A stretch of 15,242 bases of DNA from contig JAJYNM010000009.1 in assembly GCA_021786335.1 (NCBI GenBank), forward strand, positions 1 through 15,242. Direction: 5' to 3'. This document shows positions 1 to 6,353 of the stretch, one piece after another. Numbering within the stretch: position 1 is the first letter of the stretch; every line of letters begins with the position of its first letter. This DNA is from an archaeon (GTDB lineage Archaea; Thermoproteota; Nitrososphaeria; Nitrososphaerales; UBA183). Under the pieces are notes generated by a model. It worked only from the letters and a program-made list of their open reading frames with translations. It did no database searches and was not told the origin of the DNA. The position numbers and the translations under genes are program-made.

Positions 1-1213
1 AACCTGTTCTGAGAGCATCAGGTCTGCTCCCAGGGTACAGGTATTCATCCCTCATCTGCTGCCAGGAGGCGTCCGCACTCGCGGCAAACGGACGGCCGCA
101 GAGGCGCAGACCGCGGCAGAGGATCGCCAGCGAGGCGAGCCTGTCCCTGTCGTAGTCCACGCCGCATTTGACGCACCTGCTCACAGCCCACTCCGGGTGC
201 TGTAGTCTTCCACCGCAGACAGGACACTCCGAGGAGGTCCCACGCGGGCTCACGTACACGGCGCGTTTCGTCGACTCGTACTCCACCATCGACTGGTACA
301 TCCTGTATGGCCACCTGTTGAGATACGTCCGGAGCTTCTTGCCCCTCTCCGAGGCTTCGCTTGTCTTCCTGATTCCTCTGAGGTCCTCGAAGACGGACGA
401 CGCATCGGGGCTCTTCTTCACCTGCTCGGTGGACAGCTTGTGAAGGGCGTCCTTGATGCGGTTCTTCTGCCTACCTCTCGTCTCTCTGAGCTTCTTCGCC
501 CTCTTCTGAGGGTTCTTCACGTGCCTCTGCAAGGTTCTCCTCCTCGAGAAGTCGTTCTGGATTCTCACTATCCCCTTGAGCGACTGTGTCCCCACGCCGG
601 TCAGGGACGGTTGGCTGCTCAGAAGCGCATTTGTGGAGCCGACGCTCCTGAAGTTCAGGTCCTGGGCCACGAGCCTCTTTCCCAGAGGCTTCTTCTCGTC
701 TCCCACGACGAAGGTCAGGCAGACCTTCGTGTCTGTGATCAGCAGCTCAGACACCCTCCCCTTCGAGTATTCATCATAGTGTCCGTTGGCCGTGTTGAGG
801 GGGAGCCAGACATACCCGTTGGGCTGGAGCGTGATCCTGACCCGCCCGTCGCCGATCCTGAAGAGCTCTGCGTCTATCCTCATCGCCAGCCTCTTCACCT
901 CCGGTATCCTCAACTCCCCGTGGTGGTTCCTCCTGTACGACCTCAGCATCGCCACCGCCGCCCTGCAGACAGGGTCGACGTGGTGCCTCGCGTAATCGTA
1001 CCTGGAGTAGAACCAACCCCTGACCTCTCGCCTCAGAGCGATCGGAGACGGGAGCCTGTGCTCCTCGTCCCTGATTGTGTCCCTGTACGCCACCTGGAGC
1101 GCGTACCTGACCGCGTCCTGCATGTCCTTGAGGTACCGGAGAACCTCTTCTGGCTGCTCCTGGCTCCACACGGCCGTCCTCTTTTCACCCCTTGATTTCC
1201 AGGGATGGCTCAC
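1..1213 (-). CDS. tnpB: TnpB-type RNA-guided nuclease (IS607-associated), 3' end outside window
   Basis: An open frame of 404 codons runs off the left edge. TnpB proteins are RuvC-fold nucleases guided by an RNA made from the element's right end; that region is not in the window. Seen here: RuvC-I Asp185 (AQDLN), RuvC-II Glu276 (FEDLR), a zinc ribbon with Cys330/333 (CPVCGG) and Cys347/350 (CVKCG), then RuvC-III at 355-357 (YDRD). The residues after DRD read RLASLAIL, whereas most family members have an Asn about two residues after the motif. At least 40 residues follow the zinc ribbon, and the stop is not reached. The N-terminus (about 20-95) is the helical type found in archaeal TnpB, without an RLYPT-like start. 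The GTG start at 1213 overlaps the recombinase stop (GTGA), and an AAAGGAGGTG ribosome site lies about 10 bases upstream. The family call is secure; activity is unknown. Confidence 0.88.
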   Translation of the reverse strand, partial: MSHPWKSRGEKRTAVWSQEQPEEVLRYLKDMQDAVRYALQVAYRDTIRDEEHRLPSPIALRREVRGWFYSRYDYARHHVDPVCRAAVAMLRSYRRNHHGELRIPEVKRLAMRIDAELFRIGDGRVRITLQPNGYVWLPLNTANGHYDEYSKGRVSELLITDTKVCLTFVVGDEKKPLGKRLVAQDLNFRSVGSTNALLSSQPSLTGVGTQSLKGIVRIQNDFSRRRTLQRHVKNPQKRAKKLRETRGRQKNRIKDALHKLSTEQVKKSPDASSVFEDLRGIRKTSEASERGKKLRTYLNRWPYRMYQSMVEYESTKRAVYVSPRGTSSECPVCGGRLQHPEWAVSRCVKCGVDYDRDRLASLAILCRGLRLCGRPFAASADASWQQMRDEYLYPGSRPDALRTG

Positions 1214-1884
1214 GACGACGATGTCACCTCCTTTACACTCTGCAACAGCTCCCTCGTCTTGTGGCTCCTCAGACCGTAGAGCTTCGCAGAGAAGGACGTG
1301 ATTATCGCGATCAGGTCCTGCACCAGCTCCTCCTGTGAAGAAACGGCTTCTCTGCTATTGACGACCACTATCTCCGTCCCATACCTGCCGCACACCCACG
1401 ACAGGAGGTCGAACCCGAACCTCGCAAGCCTGTCCTCATACGTCACGTAGATCTTCGAGACCTTCTTGCTGAGCACGTCGTCAAGCAGTCTCAGGAAATC
1501 CTTTCTCCTGGGGTTCAGCCCCGACCTGATGTCTGCGTACACCTCGGCGTCGGGTGCCCCAGTCTTCAGAGCATTCACCTGAGCATCCAAGTCTGACTTC
1601 TGGTCGTGCGAAGACACCCTTGCATAGACAGCTTCCTTCCTTTGTTCAGCGATGTTCATCAGGCGCTTGATCTCCGACTCCTGTATTCTTCTTCTCCCGG
1701 TCGGTTGCCTGAATTTCTCCCAGCGCCAGTTTCTGTGTTCCAGCGCCATGTTCCAGAGCCTGCGACCAGCTTCGACGAAGGAGAACATCCTCTCCTCCTG
1801 TTTGGAGGTCGGATACATCCTGAAGCGGAACACCGCCCCGCTCGTGCCCGTGGGGCGCTCGGCGGGGGCGGCATATACGGACAT
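1210..1884 (-). CDS. tnpA: IS607-type serine recombinase (TnpA) with a TnpB/OrfB-like N-terminus
   Basis: This 224-residue protein should catalyse transposition of the IS607-type element. Residues about 84-210 are a small serine recombinase domain: YARVSSHDQ with the expected nucleophile Ser91 and Arg89, and YEDRLARFG with Arg152/155. IS607 TnpA normally begins with a MerR-like HTH. Here only its end survives (PTGRRRIQESEIKRL, 61-75). Residues about 18-58 instead match the start of IS605-type TnpB (FRFRMYPT, then RRLWNMALEHR). The join falls near residue 58-62 and the frame is open across it, so this looks like a chimera formed by insertion or recombination. The real start may be ATG 1884, or a GTG just before FRFRMYP. 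It is translationally coupled to the nuclease gene that follows. Whether the replaced DNA-binding domain still works is unknown. Confidence 0.85.
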   Translation of the reverse strand: MSVYAAPAERPTGTSGAVFRFRMYPTSKQEERMFSFVEAGRRLWNMALEHRNWRWEKFRQPTGRRRIQESEIKRLMNIAEQRKEAVYARVSSHDQKSDLDAQVNALKTGAPDAEVYADIRSGLNPRRKDFLRLLDDVLSKKVSKIYVTYEDRLARFGFDLLSWVCGRYGTEIVVVNSREAVSSQEELVQDLIAIITSFSAKLYGLRSHKTRELLQSVKEVTSSS

Positions 1885-1900
1885 TCCAGCTCGCTTTCAT

Positions 1901-1921
1901 CCCACGGCTGGAGCCTGTGGG
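1901..1921 (-). repeat. IS200/IS605-type left-end hairpin
   Basis: An imperfect inverted repeat: CCCAC+GGCT pairs with AGCC+GTGGG, with one bulged T at 1916 and a two-base loop. Read on the minus strand it lies 17 bases upstream of the recombinase ORF. Many archaeal tnpB elements have this kind of hairpin, followed by sequence resembling GTGGGATGAAAGC, at the left end. It fits the TnpB-like N-terminus of the next ORF rather than an IS607 end. Identification is by resemblance only. Confidence 0.6.
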
Positions 1922-1937
1922 TTTTCTCGCTCGCAAC

Positions 1938-1948
1938 TGATAAATGCC
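1938..1948 (+). promoter_or_regulatory. Candidate TATA box for the VWA gene
   Basis: An AT-rich patch (TGATAAATGC) in GC-rich surroundings lies about 33 bases before the ATG at 1976, the usual distance for an archaeal leaderless or short-leader gene. The complement (GCATTTATCA) could also serve the minus-strand mobile element. Confidence 0.45.
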
Positions 1949-1975
1949 GGACGGCCGCACAGGGACCGACAGTGG

Positions 1976-2947
1976 ATGTGGGACGTGCTGTACGCCGTCG
2001 ATGCATCGACCAGCATGGCGGAAGAGGCCAAACCCCCCGCCGGGGCCTCATATGTCAAGATACAGGCGGTCAAGGAAGGCATCCAGCAGACTGTGAAGGG
2101 CTTCCTCTTCCCCTTCGGGTGCAGAGTGGGGGTGATAGGGTTCAGGGCGCCGACCAAGGCGCTCGGCATGATGATAGACTCGGGCAAGGAGATGACGCAG
2201 AGGGTGCTCCCGCTGACCTCAATCTCAGAGCTCCACGCCCGGCCCGAACTCCTCAGGGACAGCCTTGACGGGATGAACGTGGGGGGAGCCACCCCCACGG
2301 GGGAGGGGCTCAGGGCCGCGGTCGACATGCTCCACGAGGCGCCCGACGGGCCGAGGAAGAGGATCAAGAAGCTGATACTCGTCACCGACGACAGATCCAA
2401 CGTGGGGCCTAAACCCGAGGCCATGATCGACCAGAAGCTCGGCCGCAGGGCCATAGTGGACGTGGTCGCCATAGGGAAGGTGAGCGATAGGAAGGTCTTC
2501 GAGGCGCTGGCCACGCGCTCGGGGGGGAAGCTCACTGTAGTGAGCAGCGCGCAGAGCCTCACTCTCGCCCTCGGCCCCAGCATACCTTATGCCGAGCCCC
2601 AGGCGCAGACCCCCCTGATGGCCGAAGCAGAGAGGGTAGCGGCGATCCTGAAAGAGACCGACAGGTCTGCCCCGAGCTACGCAGGGCTCGCGGCTGCCGC
2701 CGGGGCGGTCCGAGCGAGGCTCGAGCAGAAGCTGCAGGAGACCGTTTCGCTCGAGGGCCAGGCCAGGGGGGACTTCGACCTCGTCCTCTCGGCGGCGACC
2801 GGCGACCCGAAGTTCCCTGTGATGCCCATGAAGGAGTTCGCCGACAGGGTCTGGTCCATGGGGGCGGAGCTGGCCAAGCTCCAAGCCCTCGAGGACGCAT
2901 ACAGGCGCGCTATCGGGCCGCTGGCTGATGGCAGTGATCGGGGATGA
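1976..2947 (+). CDS. von Willebrand factor A (VWA) domain protein
   Basis: 323 residues. VWA domains bind a divalent metal at a MIDAS site and mediate protein-protein contacts. The MIDAS residues are visible: DxSxS at Asp9/Ser11/Ser13 (DASTSM), Thr106 (GGATPTGEG) and Asp138 (VTDDRSN). The domain covers about 1-200 and ends near a strand that reads VDVVAIG. The C-terminal third (about 212-320) is Ala/Glu/Arg-rich and predicted helical, with no recognised domain. There is no signal peptide or membrane segment, so it is probably cytoplasmic. I chose ATG 1976 because it begins right at the first VWA strand and sits 33 bases after a TATA-like element. Codons upstream of it overlap the transposon hairpin and recombinase on the other strand and do not look coding. 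No MoxR-type ATPase is adjacent, so the partner is unknown. Confidence 0.85.
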   Translation: MWDVLYAVDASTSMAEEAKPPAGASYVKIQAVKEGIQQTVKGFLFPFGCRVGVIGFRAPTKALGMMIDSGKEMTQRVLPLTSISELHARPELLRDSLDGMNVGGATPTGEGLRAAVDMLHEAPDGPRKRIKKLILVTDDRSNVGPKPEAMIDQKLGRRAIVDVVAIGKVSDRKVFEALATRSGGKLTVVSSAQSLTLALGPSIPYAEPQAQTPLMAEAERVAAILKETDRSAPSYAGLAAAAGAVRARLEQKLQETVSLEGQARGDFDLVLSAATGDPKFPVMPMKEFADRVWSMGAELAKLQALEDAYRRAIGPLADGSDRG

Positions 2948-3050
2948 ATCGGGCCGCCCATGGCGCCCGGGCCTGCGAGCTGCGGCCGGCATCTGACCTT
3001 AGGGGCTCTGGGGCAACCCTCCAAGTGAGAGGCATCGTAGGGCGGAGGAA

Positions 3051-3090
3051 GGGACATGACTTCGGCGCTCTCCTCAGGGCGCCATGTCCC
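3051..3090. repeat. Nested inverted repeat (possible RNA hairpin)
   Basis: GGGACAT (3051-3057) pairs perfectly with ATGTCCC (3084-3090). An inner GGCGC (3064-3068) pairs with GCGCC (3079-3083), leaving an asymmetric internal loop on the left and a loop of about 10 bases. It lies 104 bases after the VWA gene and about 300 before the operon. No T-run follows, so it is not an obvious terminator; it could be an operator or a structured RNA. Confidence 0.5.
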
Positions 3091-3337
3091 TGACCAGGCC
3101 GAGCCAAGGCCAGATCAGGATATCAGCGAGCTGACCGTGAATTTTCACGCAATCCAAACGGACGAGCCCGCTTCCCTGTCGCAGAGCATGGGTCTGAAAC
3201 CTGCATTGACATCCTACGAGCCGCATACGCTCCAACGCGGCCTTCTATGAAGTGCTTCGAACGGCAGCGGACGATGGCGCAGGGGGACGATGATGTTGCC
3301 GAATCCACAACTGTCTCGCCCAACTTCATCGCAGAAT

Positions 3338-3347
3338 CTACTAAAAG
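3338..3347 (+). promoter_or_regulatory. Candidate TATA box for the surface-protein operon
   Basis: CTACTAAAAG is the most TATA-like sequence upstream of the operon, about 50 bases before the first start codon. That spacing leaves room for a short leader containing the AAGGAG ribosome site. Weak match; inference from position. Confidence 0.35.
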
Positions 3348-3377
3348 CGGTATTAGGGCACGGGAGAATCCATCAGC

Positions 3378-3383
3378 AAGGAG
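3378..3383 (+). promoter_or_regulatory. Ribosome binding site that decides the start of the first operon gene
   Basis: AAGGAG touches the in-frame ATG at 3384, so it cannot serve it, but it stands 9 bases before the GTG at 3393. This favours the GTG, which also gives a normal signal peptide beginning MKKTR. Confidence 0.6.
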
Positions 3384-3392
3384 ATGTGGAAG

Positions 3393-3827
3393 GTGAAAAA
3401 AACCAGAATCTTCGCCTCAATGCTGCTTCTGGGAGGCATACTCTTCGCGGTAAGCGCAGCGTATGCAGCCAACAGCATAACAGTGACGCAAACAATGGCA
3501 ATAGCAGGGACAGGGAACGTCGCCGTGTCATGCCCTATCAGCACAGCATGCACAATCTCATCGATCGCGTGGGGGATAACGACCTCCGCTACTTCGGCCC
3601 CGACAGTCACGAGCGTCGACATCACTTTCGCTAACGCGCTCAGCGGTACGTCGTCCAACTCGTACACGGTCTACGTGACCGTCTATAGCAGCGGGACGAC
3701 CGTCGCTGCGACGGGCAGCACCACTGCCGCCGGAGCCGCGACCACTGCGACTGTAACGCTCTCTCCCACCACTGTAACGCCGTCAGGGATAAGCAGCGTC
3801 GAGGTGGATGTAGTCCAGACCGCGTAA
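3393..3827 (+). CDS. Small secreted beta-rich protein 1 (candidate filament subunit)
   Basis: 144 residues. An N-terminal signal peptide (MKK, hydrophobic stretch about 7-20, cleavage near AYA-ANS) precedes a mature domain of about 115 residues very rich in Ser, Thr, Val and Ala. The domain reads as alternating short strands (YTVYVTVYSSG, then VEVDVV at the end), as in a beta-sandwich. Two Cys lie close together (SCPISTAC) and may form a disulfide. It shares architecture with the next two genes: signal peptide, about 105-115 residue domain, a (Y/T)VYVxVY-like strand and a terminal VEVxV strand. With the SipW-type peptidase downstream, a TasA-like or archaeal bundling-pilus-like subunit is possible, but I recognise no specific family. 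Start chosen at GTG 3393 from the ribosome site; ATG 3384 is the alternative. Confidence 0.8.
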   Translation: MKKTRIFASMLLLGGILFAVSAAYAANSITVTQTMAIAGTGNVAVSCPISTACTISSIAWGITTSATSAPTVTSVDITFANALSGTSSNSYTVYVTVYSSGTTVAATGSTTAAGAATTATVTLSPTTVTPSGISSVEVDVVQTA

Positions 3828-3847
3828 GAGGGAGGGTGACATAACAG

Positions 3848-4231
3848 ATGAAGTCGCTCCTCCTCTTACTCCTCTTTTTGGTTATCTTGAGTACTGCCGC
3901 GTTCGCGACGCAGCTGAACGTGAGCGAGGTGTCAACGCTTAATCCGAGCCCAGTAGGTTACGTGTTCACGGACAGCAACACAGGCGCGTACAATCAGGGT
4001 GCGACCCTTTCGGTTTCCTCAGGGTCCCTGACCTCGGTTTCGGCGAACGTCTACTGCCCAGGGCACGCCAAAGTCAGCCTCACCGTCACCGTCTACAATT
4101 CGGCGGGGGCCTCGATAAGCACCGGCTCAGGGAGCAGCAACAACTGTAGGAATGCGCTCTCCGTGGCGATGACTCTCAGCCCCACCGTCTCGATGTCTAG
4201 CGTCGCGAAGGTAGAGGTCGACCTGGCTTGA
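3848..4231 (+). CDS. Small secreted beta-rich protein 2 (paralogous candidate filament subunit)
   Basis: 127 residues. The signal peptide is strongly hydrophobic (MKSLLLLLLFLVILS) with a likely cleavage after AFA. The mature domain of about 107 residues is Ser/Thr/Val-rich, contains VSLTVTVYNSAG and ends with KVEVDLA, matching the strand pattern of its neighbours. Cys occur in VYCPGH and NNCRN and could pair. The ATG is preceded by a strong GGAGGGTGA ribosome site 8 bases upstream and lies 20 bases after the previous stop. The gene is probably cotranscribed with both flanking genes. No catalytic motif is visible. The role as a filament or matrix subunit is inferred from context. Confidence 0.8.
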   Translation: MKSLLLLLLFLVILSTAAFATQLNVSEVSTLNPSPVGYVFTDSNTGAYNQGATLSVSSGSLTSVSANVYCPGHAKVSLTVTVYNSAGASISTGSGSSNNCRNALSVAMTLSPTVSMSSVAKVEVDLA

Positions 4232-4623
4232 GGTACGCCCACTTCTTCGTCATACTCGGCTCCCTTATGCTGGCGACCTCGGTCTACGCCTCCAGCATCA
4301 ACGTCACATTTGTCAGCTCGATCTCAGGGAGCGGAGCCGTGGCCGTCCCATCGAACGTCGTCCAGGTGACAGGCGTCACCCTTCTGAACGGGGGGGCGAG
4401 CACCACGACAGGTGCGTTCGACCAGGTCCAGCTCGACCTGCAGGCGTCGCTCTCGGGCACCTACAGCGTCTATGTCTCCATCTATGTCAACGGCGCCTTC
4501 CAGTCAACACAGCTGGTGAGCGGCGTCGCGCTGAATCCGACGGGGACGGCAACGACGAACACCTTCACAGCCATAACACCCGGAAGCAGCCCGGTGGAAG
4601 TCGAGGTCATTGCGACGCAGTGA
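4228..4623 (+). CDS. Small secreted beta-rich protein 3 (paralogous candidate filament subunit)
   Basis: 131 residues. The signal peptide (MRYAHFFVILGSLMLATSVYA) is followed by SSINVTFV, like the ANSITVT start of the first mature protein. The body contains FDQVQLDLQ, then YSVYVSIYVNG, and ends in VEVEVIATQ, repeating the strand plan of the two genes before it. It has no Cys. The TTG start at 4228 overlaps the previous stop (TTGA), with GAGGT about 10 bases upstream, so translation is probably coupled. The FDQVQ segment resembles a stretch I recall from Bacillus TasA; this is a memory-based hint, not an alignment. Function is inferred from the operon. Confidence 0.78.
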   Translation: MRYAHFFVILGSLMLATSVYASSINVTFVSSISGSGAVAVPSNVVQVTGVTLLNGGASTTTGAFDQVQLDLQASLSGTYSVYVSIYVNGAFQSTQLVSGVALNPTGTATTNTFTAITPGSSPVEVEVIATQ

Positions 4624-5056
4624 GACTGTCTCCGCAGCCTTGGGGGTGCTCGCCCTGATCCTCCTCGGCCTCTACATGGCCCAGGGATACGAAGTCGTCT
4701 ACGTCCCGACGGGCTCCATGGAGCCGAACCTTCCGATCGGCAGCCTCGCGCTGATACAACTCGGGGCGAGGCCCGTCGTCGGACAGGTGGCGGTGGCTGA
4801 CGAGCTGGGGGAGCCCTTGATCCATAGGATCATCTGGATAAACGACAGCAGCGCCACCTTCGGGTTCAGGGGAGACAACACCAACTCGACCACCGTGCTT
4901 CCGTTCTCGAGCATCGTGGGGGTGATGGTCATAGCCTTGCCCTTGCTGGGCTATCTCCCTATGAGCCTTCGTTCGGCGCCCCTGGTCTGGATACTCGGTT
5001 CGGTTGCGCTCTTGGCCGTTGCGGCAGGTTTTTCACTGGCGGAAAAGAGGAAGTGA
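4610..5056 (+). CDS. SipW-type signal peptidase I
   Basis: 148 residues, a membrane-bound peptidase removing signal peptides on the outer face of the membrane. It has an N-terminal membrane helix (about 7-25), catalytic Ser36 in the conserved PTGSMEPNL box, His72 in LIHRI where bacterial housekeeping enzymes have Lys, and Asp89 in RGDNTN. The Ser/His/Asp set is typical of archaeal, ER and Bacillus SipW enzymes. Two further hydrophobic stretches (about 102-118 and 124-142) and a basic tail (EKRK) follow. The TTG start at 4610 overlaps the previous gene by 14 bases. Bacillus SipW processes the biofilm proteins TasA and TapA, so its place among secreted-protein genes suggests it is dedicated to them. 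Housekeeping use cannot be excluded. Confidence 0.88.
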   Translation: MRRSETVSAALGVLALILLGLYMAQGYEVVYVPTGSMEPNLPIGSLALIQLGARPVVGQVAVADELGEPLIHRIIWINDSSATFGFRGDNTNSTTVLPFSSIVGVMVIALPLLGYLPMSLRSAPLVWILGSVALLAVAAGFSLAEKRK

Positions 5057-5060
5057 CCGC

Positions 5061-6353
5061 TTGAAATCAACGTTGGTCGTGCTGGTGCTCCTGGCGGGGC
5101 TGGTGCTCGCGCCCGCGGCCGCGCAAGCGGCGGCGCCGACGATAACGGTGGACGCGCCCACCCCAATGCAGGTGACAGTGAACGGCTCGCCCTACCTCCT
5201 TACGAACTCGAGCGCGGCCCTCCAGGGGACAGTCTGCGTGCCGCAGTATGTCTACCAGGACTCCTTTGCAAGGTACGCCTTCGACGCGTGGTTTTCGTCC
5301 GGCAAGCTCGTAGGCTCGAGCACATGCCTCGACGTGAGCTCTGGCGGCTATCTCGCGCACTTCATCAAACAATATGCCGTCTCGGTCACGTACAGCCCGC
5401 AGAATACGGTAGCGAGCTCGACCTGGGTCGACTCGGGGAGCAGCGTGCTGCTCAGCGTCCCGGTCGAAATGCAGAGCTCGTCGTTCATGTACAAGCTGAA
5501 CCAGGTCATCGTCGCCGGGACCCCGGTTTACGCGCCCTCAGGCGCCTTCAATGTCAGCGCTTCAGGACCAGAAGCCGTGCAGGCGATCTACAACCAGTTC
5601 ACCAACGTCACCCTCGTCCTCCCGTCAGGGGCGTCCACTCTCTGGGCGCCGACGGGTCAGAGCTGGTACCACGTCTTCGCGTCCGCGCTGCCAGGGGCAG
5701 GGGGGTCGAGCCTTAGGCTCGACGGATTCCAGGTCTATGGGACGGCGTCATACGCAGCCAACGGGAACACCATGTCGCTGACGCCCTCGGCGCCGGTCGT
5801 CATCGTCCCAAGCTACGCCCTGAGCTATTTCGTCACCGTCACGGACCCGACCGGCGTGGTCCTCAGAGGGTGGTTCCAGGATGGATCGCTCGTCAACGCG
5901 ACCGTGCCGGGTCAGCTCCCTGTGAACAACGAAGAGAGGCTCGTCTTCGCCGGATGGGCCGGAATGAACGGGACAAACCAAATCAGCGTGCCTGTCAACT
6001 CGACGATGAACCTCACGGCGGAGTACAGCGTCGAGTACCAGGTCACTCAGTCATCGCCCCTCGGCGTGACCAGCGAGTGGGTCTTGGGAGGCAAGTCGAC
6101 CGCCGTTTCCTTCCCTACCGTGTTGCCGGCAAGCCTCGGGCTGACACGAACGCTCACGGAAACGCTGGTCAACGGGGTCGAGACGCCCAACCAGCAAGGG
6201 ACCGTCGTCGTACCCGTGAACGGCCCCGTTCAGGTTGTAGGGGTGTACGGCTACGCCCCAGACTATGTCTTCATAGGCGTAATCGTCGTGATCGCGGCTG
6301 TGTTCCTGGTCGGCTACTTCTTCAAGACAGGCTCACAGCCTAAGAAGACTTGA
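5061..6353 (+). CDS. Large secreted protein with C-terminal membrane anchor
   Basis: 430 residues. The signal peptide (residues 1-23, ending AAAQA) precedes an extracellular region of about 375 residues and a C-terminal membrane helix (402-421) with a short basic tail (KTGSQPKKT), so it should face outward and be anchored at its end. Two related modules at about 253-320 and 322-395 start with Y-x-V-T, then a Gly-Val/Trp pattern (VTVTDPTGVVLRGW; VTQSSPLGVTSEW) and look like beta repeats of surface proteins. Many N-glycosylation sequons are present (NSS, NVS, NVT, NAT, NGT, NST, NLT). The two Cys (GTVCVP and SSTCLD) may pair. TTG at 5061 follows the peptidase stop by 4 bases, with GAGG about 10 bases upstream. 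It could tether or cap whatever the small proteins form. No enzyme motif was recognised. Confidence 0.82.
   Translation: MKSTLVVLVLLAGLVLAPAAAQAAAPTITVDAPTPMQVTVNGSPYLLTNSSAALQGTVCVPQYVYQDSFARYAFDAWFSSGKLVGSSTCLDVSSGGYLAHFIKQYAVSVTYSPQNTVASSTWVDSGSSVLLSVPVEMQSSSFMYKLNQVIVAGTPVYAPSGAFNVSASGPEAVQAIYNQFTNVTLVLPSGASTLWAPTGQSWYHVFASALPGAGGSSLRLDGFQVYGTASYAANGNTMSLTPSAPVVIVPSYALSYFVTVTDPTGVVLRGWFQDGSLVNATVPGQLPVNNEERLVFAGWAGMNGTNQISVPVNSTMNLTAEYSVEYQVTQSSPLGVTSEWVLGGKSTAVSFPTVLPASLGLTRTLTETLVNGVETPNQQGTVVVPVNGPVQVVGVYGYAPDYVFIGVIVVIAAVFLVGYFFKTGSQPKKT

Larger units (their letters stand above)
2948..3392. other. Intergenic region before the surface operon
   Basis: About 445 bases with no convincing gene. 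A short open frame at 3056-3250 has no ribosome site, recognisable motif or promoter. The stretch contains the inverted repeat at 3051-3090 and the candidate promoter and ribosome site of the operon at its right end. No tRNA or known RNA motif was recognised. Confidence 0.6.

Noticed and set aside
440..1195. A 251-codon open frame on the plus strand
   Set aside because: It is the antisense shadow of the TnpB gene, which carries all RuvC and zinc-ribbon motifs; the plus-strand product is Pro/Arg/Leu-rich without motifs.
1652..1975. Upstream extension of the VWA frame by 108 codons
   Set aside because: It runs antisense to the recombinase and through the end hairpin, with no domain; the VWA fold begins at ATG 1976 just after a TATA-like element.
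3056..3250. A 64-codon open frame before the surface operon
   Set aside because: It overlaps the inverted repeat and has no motif, ribosome site or promoter.
3240..3275. Possible tRNA T-arm around TTCGAAC
   Set aside because: No matching acceptor, D or anticodon arms could be drawn around it.
3290..3634. Plus-strand open frame overlapping the first secreted protein
   Set aside because: It is a shadow frame; the overlapping gene has a clear signal peptide and ribosome site.
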